NCBI GenBank assembly: GCA_046756245.1
Contig: JBHHVZ010000042.1
Location: 1 to 23,798 of the forward strand
Direction: 5' to 3'
Origin: G021776435 sp046756245
GTDB taxonomy: Bacteria; Pseudomonadota; Alphaproteobacteria; Caulobacterales; Parvularculaceae
DNA length: 23,798 nucleotides
Below the pieces are notes generated by a model. That model did no database searches, was not told the DNA's origin, and saw only the letters and a program-made list of their open reading frames with translations. Numbering within the stretch: position 1 is the first letter of the stretch; the number at the start of each line of letters is the position of its first letter. Positions 1-9,021 of this stretch are shown piece after piece. The position numbers and the translations under genes were made by a program.

Positions 1-3000
1 TGGGCAGCGGCAATCATCTACACGATCAAGCAGTATGGTCCGGATCACCTGGCGTCGTTCTCGCCCATTCCGGCAATGAGCATGGTGAGCTTTCTGTCGG
101 GACACCGGCTGTGCAACCTGCTGGGCGGCACGATGCTCAGCTTCTACGAGTGGTACCACGACTTGCCGCACATCATGCCGATGATGTTCGGCGACCAGAC
201 GGACGTGCATGAGGCCGCCGACTGGTATCAGAGCGCCTACTGGATCGTTCTCGGCTCCAACCTTCCGATGACGCGCACGCCCGACGCGCATTTCGCCTCC
301 GAGCACAAATATAATGGCGGCAAGATCGTCAATCTGGCGCCTAATTATTCTGACGTCACGAAATTCGCCGATCTGTGGATACCGTCGCGCCCCGGCACGG
401 ATGCGGCGTTTCTTCTGGCCTGCATCCACGTCATTCTCAAGGAGTTCCATGTCGAGCGCGCGACGCCCTATTTTCGCGACTATCTCAAACAGTACACGAA
501 TCTTCCGTTCCTCGTCGTGCTCGAAGAGGACGAAAGCGATCAGGACGCCCGCCTCGCCGGGCGGTTCCTGCGCGCCAGCGACCTGGCCGATTTCGCCGGC
601 GAAGAAAACGCCGAATGGAAGACGCCGGTGCTGGACAGGACCGGAACGCCGCGCCTGCCCGGCGGTTCGGTGGGATTCCGCTGGGAGGAAGCCAGGACCG
701 GGCGCTGGAACCTGAAACTCGAGGACGCGACGACCGGCGAAGCGATCGACCCTCTTTTGAGCTGCCTTGACGGCGATTATGAAGAAGTCCCGGTTCAGTT
801 CGCCGATTTCACCCACACCTTCGACACCACGCTCGGCAAGACGCCGGGCAAGGGCCGGCCTGCGACGCGAACCGTGCGCGGCGTGCCGAGCCGGCGGTTG
901 AAAACCGTCGATGGCGAGGAGGTGCGGGTGACGACCGCTTTCGACCTTTTGCTCGCGCATTTCGGCGTCGCGCGCGGCCTCTCCGGCGACTATCCCGTCG
1001 ATTACGACGATGCGGACCGCCCCTATACGCCGGCGTGGCAGGAGCAGGAAACCGGCGTATCCCGTTCGCTCGTTCTGCGCGTCGCCCGGGAATGGGCGGA
1101 AACGGCGGAGAAAACGAGAGGCAAGTGCCTGTTCATTACAGGCTCGGGTTGCCTGCACTGGTATCATGGCGGATCGCTGATTTATCGCGCGCAGGCGGTG
1201 ATGGGGATTCTCACCGGCTGCATGGGCGTCAATGGCGGCGGATTCGCCCATTATGTGGGTACGGAAAAAATCCGGCCTTATGCCGCGATCGGCGCACTAG
1301 GCGGTGCCGCCGACTGGACCGCGCCTCCGCGCCATATGAACAGCACGTCTTACTTCTATTTCCATACGGATCAGTGGCGTTACGACGGCATGATCCTGGA
1401 TCCCTTATGGGCGCCGTGGGCCGAGAAATTTCCGAGCAAGGGCCGGCATGCGGCGAGCATGAACAGCCTCGCCGTGCGGCTGGGCTGGCTGCCCTTTTAT
1501 CCTCAAATCGACAAGAAGAACCCGCTCGACGCGATCAAGGAAGCGCACGCCGCCGGCGCCGAAACGGAACAGGAGGTGGCGGACTGGGTCGCCCGGCGGT
1601 TCAAGGAGGGCGCATACAGCTTCGCCCTCAACGATGTCGATGCGCTGGAGAACCATCCCAAAGTGCTGTGGATCTATCGTGGGAATCTGATCGGCACCAG
1701 CATGCGCGGTCATGAATACGCGCTCAAGCACCTCCTTGGCACGCACAACAACGTCCTCGGCGAAGATCGCGCCAACGATCTCACAGACGAGATCGCATGG
1801 CGCGACGCGGTGCCCCTGGGCAAGCTCGATCTCATCTACAATGTCAATCTTCGCATGGACTCGTCGGCCAATTATTCCGACATCGTGCTTCCGACAGCGC
1901 ACTGGTACGAGAAATACGATCTCACCTGCACCGACCTGCATTCTTTCTTCCATCCCTTCACGCCCGCGCATGATCCTTCGTGGGAAACCAAGCACGACTG
2001 GGACGCCTTCAAGCTGATCGCCGAGAAGGTGAGCGAACTCGCCAAAGAGCATCTGCCCGAGCCGGTCGAGGACCTGGTGATGACGCCGATGATCACCGAT
2101 ACGCCGGACGAGATGGCTCAGCCCCTGGGCGAGCTTCGCGACTGGCGGTCGGGCGACGTCGAACCTGTTCCCGGCAAGACGTTTCCTAAAGTTCGTATCG
2201 TCGAACGTGACTATACGAAGGTGGCGGAAAAATATGTAAGCCTCGGACCAAGGCTGTGCGCGCCCGGCGGCTACGGCGCCAAAGGAATCGCGGCCGATCT
2301 CGGCGAGACCTACGAAGCGCTCAGGACAAGCCATCTGGTCGGAGAAAAAGACGGCCGCCCCTCGCTCGAAGAGGCCCGGCAGGTCGCCGAAGTCATTCTT
2401 CGCATCTCGCCGGAAAGCGACGGCGAGGTCTCCTATCGCACTTTTCAGACGCTCGAAAAGCGCACCGGCGTTCCGCTCGCCCATCTCGTCGCAGGCGACC
2501 GAGAGATTCATCATCACTTCTCCGATCTGGCGTCGCAGCCGCGCCGCAGCCTGACCTCGCCGCACTGGTCGGCGATCGAAAGCGAAGGACGCACATACTG
2601 TCCGTGGACGCTTAATGTGGAAACGCTCAAGCCCTGGCATACGCTCACGGGCCGCCAGGAAATTTATTTCGATCACCGGATCTACCGGGAGCTCGGTGAA
2701 ATGCTGCCGACCTACAAGCCGCCCATCGATATGGTCCAGATGGGGGACGCGCAGCCGGCGCGAGCGGTCCCCAACTCCAAAGTGTTCCGCTTTATCACGC
2801 CGCACGGCAAGTGGCAGATCCACAGCATGTTCTGGGATAGTTGGCACATGCTCAACATGTTCCGGGGCGGTCAGGTGGTGTGGCTCAGCGAGCTCGACGC
2901 CCGCGAGATCGGGGTCGCCGACAATGATTGGGTCGAGATCTACAACGAGAACGGAATCAGCGTCGTGCGCGCCGTCGTCAGCCACACAGTGCCGCGCGAC

Positions 3001-3297
3001 TGCGCGATCATGTATCACTCGTCCGAGCGCCACATAAACGTGCCCTTTTCCTCGCTTGCGCGCGAACGTGGTGCGAGCGATCTGCGCGGCGGCAACAACA
3101 ACGCGACGACGCGGATCATGATGAACCCAGCGACCATGGTCGGCGGTTACGCCAATTGGACTTACTTCCTGAACTACTGGGGGACCAGTCCTTCGGAACG
3201 GGATTGCGCAGTCTTCATCCGCAAAAAGCCGTCCGAACCGGACGGTCGCGCAGTGATCTACCGGGAAAGCGACCTTGCTCAGGGAAAAGGGGCCTAG
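1..3297 (+). CDS. narG: Respiratory nitrate reductase alpha subunit NarG (5'-truncated)
   Basis: Catalytic molybdenum subunit of the membrane-bound nitrate reductase; it reduces nitrate to nitrite on the cytoplasmic side and, as a family, binds bis-MGD plus one 4Fe-4S cluster. The reading frame is open from base 1 to TAG at 3295-3297, giving 1098 codons. Aligned from memory with E. coli NarG (1247 aa), the first visible residue corresponds to about residue 170, so the N-terminal region with the His/Cys FS0 cluster ligands lies outside the window. The ATG at 76 is an internal Met (FSPIPAMSMVS), not the start. Visible hallmarks are SPIPAMSMVS, GGTMLSFYEWYHDLP (the Asp of HDLP, fragment residue 54, matches the Mo-ligating Asp222 of E. 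coli), GSNLPMTRTPDAHF, RHMNSTSYFY, YSDIVLPTAHWYEK and ADNDWVEIYNENG. narH follows after 2 nt. The fold is also shared by nitrite oxidoreductase NxrA, which cannot be excluded by reading alone. Confidence 0.97.
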   Translation, partial: WAAAIIYTIKQYGPDHLASFSPIPAMSMVSFLSGHRLCNLLGGTMLSFYEWYHDLPHIMPMMFGDQTDVHEAADWYQSAYWIVLGSNLPMTRTPDAHFASEHKYNGGKIVNLAPNYSDVTKFADLWIPSRPGTDAAFLLACIHVILKEFHVERATPYFRDYLKQYTNLPFLVVLEEDESDQDARLAGRFLRASDLADFAGEENAEWKTPVLDRTGTPRLPGGSVGFRWEEARTGRWNLKLEDATTGEAIDPLLSCLDGDYEEVPVQFADFTHTFDTTLGKTPGKGRPATRTVRGVPSRRLKTVDGEEVRVTTAFDLLLAHFGVARGLSGDYPVDYDDADRPYTPAWQEQETGVSRSLVLRVAREWAETAEKTRGKCLFITGSGCLHWYHGGSLIYRAQAVMGILTGCMGVNGGGFAHYVGTEKIRPYAAIGALGGAADWTAPPRHMNSTSYFYFHTDQWRYDGMILDPLWAPWAEKFPSKGRHAASMNSLAVRLGWLPFYPQIDKKNPLDAIKEAHAAGAETEQEVADWVARRFKEGAYSFALNDVDALENHPKVLWIYRGNLIGTSMRGHEYALKHLLGTHNNVLGEDRANDLTDEIAWRDAVPLGKLDLIYNVNLRMDSSANYSDIVLPTAHWYEKYDLTCTDLHSFFHPFTPAHDPSWETKHDWDAFKLIAEKVSELAKEHLPEPVEDLVMTPMITDTPDEMAQPLGELRDWRSGDVEPVPGKTFPKVRIVERDYTKVAEKYVSLGPRLCAPGGYGAKGIAADLGETYEALRTSHLVGEKDGRPSLEEARQVAEVILRISPESDGEVSYRTFQTLEKRTGVPLAHLVAGDREIHHHFSDLASQPRRSLTSPHWSAIESEGRTYCPWTLNVETLKPWHTLTGRQEIYFDHRIYRELGEMLPTYKPPIDMVQMGDAQPARAVPNSKVFRFITPHGKWQIHSMFWDSWHMLNMFRGGQVVWLSELDAREIGVADNDWVEIYNENGISVVRAVVSHTVPRDCAIMYHSSERHINVPFSSLARERGASDLRGGNNNATTRIMMNPATMVGGYANWTYFLNYWGTSPSERDCAVFIRKKPSEPDGRAVIYRESDLAQGKGA

Positions 3298-3299
3298 CC

Positions 3300-4847
3300 A
3301 TGCGGATCAAACAACAGATGGCCATGGTGTTCAACCTCGACAAATGTCTTGGCTGCAACACCTGCACGCTCGCCTGCAAGAACGTTTGGACCAACCGCGA
3401 GGGCGCCGAATACATGTTCTGGAACAATGTCGAGACCAAGCCCGGCATTGGCTATCCCAAGGAATGGGAGAACCAGGACAAGCACCACGGCGGCTGGCGG
3501 CGGCGGCCAGGGAGCGACGGTCCGAGTCTGCGTGTCGCCTCGCGTGTCTGGGAGATGCTCAATCTCTTCTACAACCCGGTTATGCCGCAGATGAAGGACT
3601 ATTACGGCAAGGGGCCGTTCACCTTCACCTATGAGGACCTCCATTCCGAAACGGCGACCAGTTATTCGCAGCCTGTGGCGCGGCCCAAATCGCAGATCAC
3701 CGGTGAAGAGGACATTTCCCTCGATTACGCCGTCAACTGGGAAGACAACGCGGCCGGAACCCACGAGGACGGAACTGGCGGGCGGGATTACAACTTTTCC
3801 GATATGACCGACGATGCGCGGCGCGCTTATCTGCAGTATCGCGACGTTTTCATGATGTACCTGCCGCGCATCTGCAATCATTGCCTTAATCCCGCTTGCG
3901 TCGCCGCCTGCCCGTCGGGCGCTGCCTACACGCGGGAAGAGGACGGCATCGTCCTCATCGACCAGGACCGGTGCCGGGCCTGGCGATATTGCGTTTCCGC
4001 CTGCCCCTACAAGAAGACCTACTACAACTGGCGCACAGGCAAGATGGAGAAGTGCGTACTTTGCTATCCTCGACTCGAAAGCGGCCTGCCGCCCGCCTGC
4101 TTTCAGGCGTGCCCGGGACGCATCCGCTATATGGGTCCCCTGCTTTATGACCTCGACCGCATCGCCGAGACGGCCAACGCGCCGGACGAAGAGCTCGTCG
4201 CCCGGCATCGAGAGATCATTCTCGACCCGGAGGATCCGGCAGTCGCGAGACAGGCGCGCGCGCAAGGGATATCGGACGCCTGGCTCGAAGCGTGCCGCCG
4301 CTCTCCGGTCTACAAGATGGTCAAGACGTGGCGGATTGCGCTGCCCTTGCATCCCGAATTCCGGACGCTTCCCAATCTCTTTTATATTCCGCCGGAAAGC
4401 CCGATCCGGACAGCCGCCGAGAACGGCGAGGACATCCTGGCGATGATCGAGGCCGATGGCGTGCTGCCCCGGCTCGAGGAATTCCGCATTCCGATCCGCT
4501 ATCTCGCCCGCCTGTTCGCGGCGGGCAATGAAGACGAAGTGGCTATCGCCCTGACGCGTCAGCTTGCGGTGCGAGAGTTCCGGCGGAGCGAGCGGGTGGA
4601 CGGCCGCGAGGCGAGGGAGGTTCTCGACGCCGTCGGGCTCATCCCCGCCGACGCGCGGGCCATGCACCGGCTGCTCGCCCTCGCTCATTATAACGAACGG
4701 TTCGTCATCCCGACGACGCGGCGCGAGGACACTGTCAACGCTCCGTATATTGAACGAGGCTTCGCCGGGTTTACCGAGATGGCGCCGGGAAAGGCGCCCG
4801 AGCGGCGGCGCTTTTTCCACGGCCGGCGGCGGGAAGTGGGAAGCTGA
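3300..4847 (+). CDS. narH: Respiratory nitrate reductase beta subunit NarH
   Basis: Iron-sulfur subunit that passes electrons from the NarI hemes to NarG; 515 aa, close to the usual 510 or so. All four cluster motifs are present: C16-x2-C19-x2-C22-x3-C26; C192-x2-C195-x4-C200-x3-C204; C225-x2-W228-x2-C231-x3-C235; and C252-x2-C255-x11-C267-x3-C271. The Trp at 228 in place of a fourth Cys is the standard NarH signature for the single 3Fe-4S cluster, so it is not a defect. Other family blocks are NVETKPG, PVYKM and ALPLHPEFRTLPN. The start is the ATG at 3300, two bases after the narG stop, because the protein then begins MRIKQQMAMVFNLDKC like other NarH proteins. The frame extends upstream into narG without stops, but that extension is antisense-like nonsense. 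Translation is probably coupled to narG. Confidence 0.98.
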   Translation: MRIKQQMAMVFNLDKCLGCNTCTLACKNVWTNREGAEYMFWNNVETKPGIGYPKEWENQDKHHGGWRRRPGSDGPSLRVASRVWEMLNLFYNPVMPQMKDYYGKGPFTFTYEDLHSETATSYSQPVARPKSQITGEEDISLDYAVNWEDNAAGTHEDGTGGRDYNFSDMTDDARRAYLQYRDVFMMYLPRICNHCLNPACVAACPSGAAYTREEDGIVLIDQDRCRAWRYCVSACPYKKTYYNWRTGKMEKCVLCYPRLESGLPPACFQACPGRIRYMGPLLYDLDRIAETANAPDEELVARHREIILDPEDPAVARQARAQGISDAWLEACRRSPVYKMVKTWRIALPLHPEFRTLPNLFYIPPESPIRTAAENGEDILAMIEADGVLPRLEEFRIPIRYLARLFAAGNEDEVAIALTRQLAVREFRRSERVDGREAREVLDAVGLIPADARAMHRLLALAHYNERFVIPTTRREDTVNAPYIERGFAGFTEMAPGKAPERRRFFHGRRREVGS

Positions 4848-4886
4848 CCCTTGTCTTGCGTCGATCCGGAAAACCGGGAGGTTGTA

Positions 4887-5567
4887 ATGCATCGACAGGC
4901 GATCAGCGACTGTTATCGGCTCATCGGCGAGCTTCTGCTCTATCCCGAAGAGCGGGATGGCGCGCGCATCGATGCCGGAAGGGCGGCGCTGCGCCATGCT
5001 CCCGCCGCGGTCCGCACGCCCATCGAACGGTTTGCTCGGAACCCGGAGGCGGAGTCGGTTGATCTTTATTTGCAGACAATCGAAATGACCGGGGCCTGCC
5101 CGCTCTATGTGGGCGCCTATCTGTTCGAGGAACCCAAATCCTGCCGCGGGGCCGGATTGTCGGGTCGCAACGCCTATATGCTTGAACTCGCCAATGCCTA
5201 CCGGCATTTCGGGTTCGATCTCAATGGCCGGGAGCTGGCCGATTTTCTGCCCGTCATTCTGGAGTTTCTGGCGATCAGCCTCGAGCGCCGGGCATGGGAT
5301 CGCATCGGCCTCAGACGCTGGATCGTGGAGCGGCGCGTAACGCCCGCTATCCCCAAAATGGCGTCGCGTTTCGAAAAACACGACAGCCCCTACGCCCTGC
5401 TCGTCGAGGCTCTCGACGCGCTGCTGCATGAAGACGCGCAAAGCATGTGCGAGGATCCGATCTGGCTGCCGCCGGCCGATGACCGCACCGGGGAAAGCCA
5501 GGTCGCCGCACCCTGTCCCTTTCGCCAGAGCTCCGTGTACGGCGATCCAGATGAGGTGACCCCATGA
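4887..5567 (+). CDS. narJ: Nitrate reductase assembly chaperone NarJ
   Basis: Cytoplasmic TorD/NarJ-family chaperone that in known systems holds apo-NarGH for molybdenum cofactor insertion and membrane docking; it is not part of the final enzyme. The protein has 226 aa (E. coli NarJ has 236). It is mainly helical, with the recognisable stretch YVGAYLFEEPKSCRGAGLSGR followed by a helix rich in Leu and Ala (residues about 95-130). The ATG at 4887 is preferred over a TTG at 4851 because GGGAGG at 4876-4881 sits 5 nt upstream and the protein then starts in the expected place. The stop overlaps the narI start (ATGA at 5564-5567), a typical translational coupling. The C-terminal 30 residues are Pro/Asp/Glu-rich and probably disordered. 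Assignment rests on family length, the conserved central motif and position between narH and narI. Confidence 0.93.
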   Translation: MHRQAISDCYRLIGELLLYPEERDGARIDAGRAALRHAPAAVRTPIERFARNPEAESVDLYLQTIEMTGACPLYVGAYLFEEPKSCRGAGLSGRNAYMLELANAYRHFGFDLNGRELADFLPVILEFLAISLERRAWDRIGLRRWIVERRVTPAIPKMASRFEKHDSPYALLVEALDALLHEDAQSMCEDPIWLPPADDRTGESQVAAPCPFRQSSVYGDPDEVTP

Positions 5568-7030
5568 CCCAATTCCTGTGGGGCGTTTACCCCTATATCT
5601 GTTTCACCCTTTTCTTCGCAGTCCCGATCATCCGGATGATCTTCCGGCCTTACGCCTGGACGACGCGGGCGAGCGGTCTTTTCAACAATCGCCTGCTCGG
5701 CGTCGCCTCGCTTCTATTCCACTGGGGAATTCTGCTGGTGCTCTTCGGTCATATTGCAGGGTGGCTCGGCGGACTGCAGGGAAACCAACGCTGGGTCGCC
5801 GCCTTCTACTGGCTCGCGCTCATCGGCGGCGTCATGACCATCGCCGGGTCGGCGACAGCATTCTTGCGGCGGCTTTTTGTTGCGGAGGTCCGCGCCATGA
5901 GCCAGCCGGACGATTATATCGTCCACCTCTTCCTGATCCCGATCCTCAGCCTCGGCCTCTATCAGGTGATCGTGCAGCGCATCTTCGGCGTCGCCTATAC
6001 GGCCGCACCCTGGTTCGCAAGCATCTGGACATTCTCTCCGCAGCCGGAGCTCCTGGCCTCGGCGGGCCTCGTCGCCAAGCTGCATATCTTCCTGGCGCTG
6101 ACGTTCTTCGCCTATTTTCCGTTCACCAAGCTTGTCCATTTCTGGGCGCTGCCGATCAACTATTTCGTGCGGCCGTACCAGTCGATGCGGACGGCGAAAT
6201 CCTGGATCCTGCGAAAATGGGAGTTCGCCTTGCGGAGTGACCGTTCCTATATGCTTTATGCGAGCGCGTTCGTCATCGTCGCCGCCATCGGCCTTTCGCT
6301 TTCGCCGTTCCGGCCGGTGCAGGACGGGTTCGCGACGCCGGCCGACGCCGCCGCGGACCGACTGGCCGGCTATCCGCTTTACGTCAGCCAATGCGCGCGC
6401 TGTCATGGTCTCGACGGCGAAGGCGACGGGCCGGGGGCCAAATCTCCCCTCTTCGCGCAGCCGCCGCGCGATCTTACGGCGGGCCGGTATCGCTTTATCT
6501 CGACGGATAACGGCGTAGCCTCGGACGCGGACCTCTATCACACGCTCACGGACGGCCTCGAGCCGGCCGGCATGCCGGCGTTCGATCAGCTCACGCACGA
6601 TCAGCGCACCGCCCTTGTCGATACGCTCAACCGCTTCTGGAAAGACCGGCCGGCGCCGGGTCGGACCATTACCCCGGGACCGCGGCCCGCCGCCTCCAGC
6701 GAAACTCTCGCTACCGGAGCCGACCTCTTCGCCTCCGCCTGCGCCATGTGCCACGGCCCGCAGGGACGCGGAGACGGAGACGCGGCCGCGACTATTGTCG
6801 ACGCCGTCGGCAACTCCGTGCCGCCGGCCAATCTGGCGCGCGCAAGGCTGAAGGCGGGACGCGATCCCGAGCAAATCTATTTGCGCATCGCCTGCGGAAT
6901 CCCCGGCGGCGGCGGCGTATGGCTGATGCCGCCCTTCGGCTATCTGACGAACGAGGAAATCTGGGCGATCGTGGATTATCTGGAGACCGAGATATTCCCG
7001 CGCGAATTCGCCGACGCGCGCAAGCGATAA
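5564..7030 (+). CDS. narI: NarI gamma subunit fused to a di-heme cytochrome c domain
   Basis: Membrane cytochrome b subunit that oxidises quinol and anchors NarGH, here 488 aa instead of about 225. Residues 1-210 match NarI: five hydrophobic helices (about 8-28, 47-68, 79-100, 120-140, 170-190) and the four heme-b histidines H53, H63, H174 and H192 in the contexts FHWGILLVLFGH and LHIF...LVHFW. A sixth helix (about 229-248) follows, then two c-heme sites, C277-ARC-H281 and C393-AMC-H397. Likely sixth ligands are M337 (AGMPAF) and M455 (LMPPFGY). Because NarI normally ends in the cytoplasm, the extra helix would place the cytochrome c part in the periplasm, where c-heme is attached. The frame is continuous, with no internal stop. 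Known parallel: Thermus encodes a separate di-heme NarC in its nar operon. Whether the c-hemes deliver or accept electrons is not determined by sequence. Confidence 0.95.
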   Translation: MTQFLWGVYPYICFTLFFAVPIIRMIFRPYAWTTRASGLFNNRLLGVASLLFHWGILLVLFGHIAGWLGGLQGNQRWVAAFYWLALIGGVMTIAGSATAFLRRLFVAEVRAMSQPDDYIVHLFLIPILSLGLYQVIVQRIFGVAYTAAPWFASIWTFSPQPELLASAGLVAKLHIFLALTFFAYFPFTKLVHFWALPINYFVRPYQSMRTAKSWILRKWEFALRSDRSYMLYASAFVIVAAIGLSLSPFRPVQDGFATPADAAADRLAGYPLYVSQCARCHGLDGEGDGPGAKSPLFAQPPRDLTAGRYRFISTDNGVASDADLYHTLTDGLEPAGMPAFDQLTHDQRTALVDTLNRFWKDRPAPGRTITPGPRPAASSETLATGADLFASACAMCHGPQGRGDGDAAATIVDAVGNSVPPANLARARLKAGRDPEQIYLRIACGIPGGGGVWLMPPFGYLTNEEIWAIVDYLETEIFPREFADARKR

Positions 7031-7045
7031 CGCAGGGAGAAAGCG

Positions 7046-8605
7046 ATGCGTGACGAGGAGGATCGCCCGACCGGCCACGCCGCCATCCACAAGCCGGCCC
7101 TTCCGAGGATTGCGGGCGCGCCGACACAAGCGCTTTTTGCGGCGACGCTCGGATTCTTCGTCGGCTTCGCCGCTGTATCCCTGTTCGGTCCCACCGCGCA
7201 GCTCCTCAATCGGGCGATGGACCTGACGCCGACACAGGTCGGACTGCTCGTCGCCATTCCCGCAGCGACAGGCTCGCTCCTTCGTATTCCTTTCGGCGCC
7301 TGGGTCGACAGCGCCGGCGGCCGCACGCCGATGCTGACGCTGCTGATCCTCTCGGCGCTGGGCATGGGCGGACTGCTTGTGCTGCTCGCCGCAAAATTCC
7401 CGGACGGGCTGACGGCGGCTCATTATCCTCTTCTCCTTCTCCTGGGCATGCTGTGCGGCTGCGGGATCGCCACCTTCTCGGTCGGCATCGGCCAGGTTTC
7501 ATACTGGCATCGGCAAGCCTGCCAGGGTCAGGCGCTTGCGATCTACGCCGGTTTCGGAAATGTGGCGCCGGGGCTTTTCGCCCTTCTCATTCCGCTCGCG
7601 GTCGCCAGGACGTCGCTCGCGACCGCTTACGCCATTTGGCTGGCGATGCTTGTGCTCGGCATCATCGCCTACGCGGCCTGGGCGCATGACGCCCCCTATT
7701 TCCAGTTTCGCCACAAGCTCCGAGCGCCGCCTGCCCAGGCCGCGAGATGGGCCTTCGATCACGGCCAGGAATTGATGCCGGCGGGAGGTATGCGCGAAGG
7801 CCTTGCGCGGACGATCGGACTCGGACGCACCTGGGCTCTTATCGGCCTTTATTTCACGTCTTTCGGCGGCTTTCTGGCGCTGACGGCGTGGCTTCCCACT
7901 TATTGGTACGACCGGTTCGGCTTCGGCCTAACCGCCGCCGGCGCGCTGACCATGGGGTACTCCGTTCTCGCCTCGCTGATCCGCGTTCCGGGCGGCTTCC
8001 TCTCAGACCGCATGGGCGGCGAGACGACAGCGCTTGCCGCATTCGCCGTCATGGCGGCGGGCGCTGTAATCGTCGCGCTCGCCGCGGCAGCGCCTGTCGC
8101 CGTCGTCGGGACCACCGTCATGGCCGTCGGCATGGGCGGCGCTAACGCCGCCGTCTTCAAGCTCGTGCCGAAATATCTTGCGACGGTGGCGGGCGGCGCC
8201 GGGGCCGGCTGGGTCGGCGGACTCGGCGCGCTCGGCGGTCTTGTCTTGCCGCCCGCGCTTGGCGGCCTCGTCGAGGGCTATGGCGCCGAACGCGGCTATC
8301 TGCTCGGGTTCGGCCTGTTTGCGTTCCTGGCGCTCGGGTCCGCACTGACGACGCTCATCCTCCGCCGCCGCCTTGGCCCGGCGCGATTGCCGGCCGATGC
8401 GCGCGGGCCGATGACCGTCTTCTGTCCGCACAAGAACCGTCCCGCCGAAGTCTGGGCCGCCGCCGCATCCGGCGAAACGGCGCCGGTGCGACTTGTATTC
8501 TGCTCGCTCGTCGATGGCGAGCCGACCTGCGACGCCGCATGCCTCGAACGTCAGGAGCAAAGGCGAGGCGCCGATCCCTCTACATCGCGCCCAATACACC
8601 CTTGA
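7046..8605 (+). CDS. narK: NarK-type nitrate/nitrite transporter (MFS) with Cys-containing C-terminal tail
   Basis: Major facilitator protein of 519 aa with about 12 hydrophobic helices, likely moving nitrate in and/or nitrite out across the inner membrane. NarK hallmarks are the two substrate arginines, R80 in LLRIPFGAWVD (helix 2) and R313 in LIRVPGGFLSDR (helix 8). Two glycine-rich nitrate-signature helices are also present: GFGNVAPG near 169-176, and GGANAAVFKLVPKY continuing to about 400. The start ATG at 7046 has AGGGAG at 7034-7039 and lies 15 nt after narI, so it is the last gene of the nar operon. After the final helix (about residue 440) there is a soluble tail of about 75 residues with four cysteines (460, 486, 495, 499) and CPHK; I do not know this tail from standard NarK. 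It belongs to the single-domain NarK type rather than the NarK1-NarK2 fusion. Direction of transport cannot be read from sequence. Confidence 0.92.
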   Translation: MRDEEDRPTGHAAIHKPALPRIAGAPTQALFAATLGFFVGFAAVSLFGPTAQLLNRAMDLTPTQVGLLVAIPAATGSLLRIPFGAWVDSAGGRTPMLTLLILSALGMGGLLVLLAAKFPDGLTAAHYPLLLLLGMLCGCGIATFSVGIGQVSYWHRQACQGQALAIYAGFGNVAPGLFALLIPLAVARTSLATAYAIWLAMLVLGIIAYAAWAHDAPYFQFRHKLRAPPAQAARWAFDHGQELMPAGGMREGLARTIGLGRTWALIGLYFTSFGGFLALTAWLPTYWYDRFGFGLTAAGALTMGYSVLASLIRVPGGFLSDRMGGETTALAAFAVMAAGAVIVALAAAAPVAVVGTTVMAVGMGGANAAVFKLVPKYLATVAGGAGAGWVGGLGALGGLVLPPALGGLVEGYGAERGYLLGFGLFAFLALGSALTTLILRRRLGPARLPADARGPMTVFCPHKNRPAEVWAAAASGETAPVRLVFCSLVDGEPTCDAACLERQEQRRGADPSTSRPIHP

Positions 8606-8620
8606 GCTTTATTTCGCCGT

Positions 8621-8640
8621 CGAGCCGCCAGGCTCGCCCG
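8621..8640 (+). terminator. Candidate terminator after narK
   Basis: A 6-bp perfect stem, CGAGCC (8621-8626) with GGCTCG (8631-8636) and a GCCA loop, lies 16 nt past the narK stop, followed by CCCGTATTT. The T run is short, so it is at best a weak intrinsic terminator for the nar operon. Confidence 0.4.
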
Positions 8641-9011
8641 TATTTCAAGGACTCTGTTCGCCTGCGCAGCGTGAGGCGAAGCTACGACTTCCACAGAACG
8701 GCAAAATCATCCAATTCCGCGAATAATGATCCATCGCCGCCACTGGCCAAACCGGAGAGGCGGCGCCATCGCTAACGGAGATTTTGCTGCAATTTCGTTC
8801 CCATCAAGCCGAAGCGCCGACGCCGCCTCTGCCGGACTGTTCGAACGCGAGACAGTTGATGCGAGTATGATTGGGAACACCATATCGGAGCGTTGCGACG
8901 GTCGCTCGCGAAGATAAGATCAGCACTTCCGACAAAACCTCAAAAGCGCTTCTTGACTGAAGCATTAGGCTGCCGCCTGGAAAACCCCTGCTGATATCGA
9001 CGGCTGCGTCG

Positions 9012-9021
9012 CCCCCCCCCC
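9012..9021. repeat. C10 homopolymer tract
   Basis: Ten consecutive C residues in non-coding DNA. Such tracts are prone to slippage. It lies about 355 bp upstream of the SDR gene, so an effect on that gene is not obvious. Confidence 0.85.

Noticed and set aside
2928..3299. Upstream extension of the narH frame into narG
   Set aside because: The added 124 codons are basic nonsense; NarH homology begins exactly at the ATG at 3300.
3984..3986. Trp in place of a cluster cysteine in NarH
   Set aside because: E. coli NarH has the same Trp; it defines the normal 3Fe-4S cluster, so it is not a lesion.
1405..5441. Very long open frames on the minus strand opposite narG and narH (542 and 715 codons)
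   Set aside because: They run antisense to unmistakable NarG and NarH and their translations match no family; GC-rich codon bias commonly creates such frames.
5714..7423. A 569-codon minus-strand frame opposite narI and narK
   Set aside because: The translation is Arg/Glu-rich, has no recognisable domain and covers well-supported membrane proteins on the other strand.
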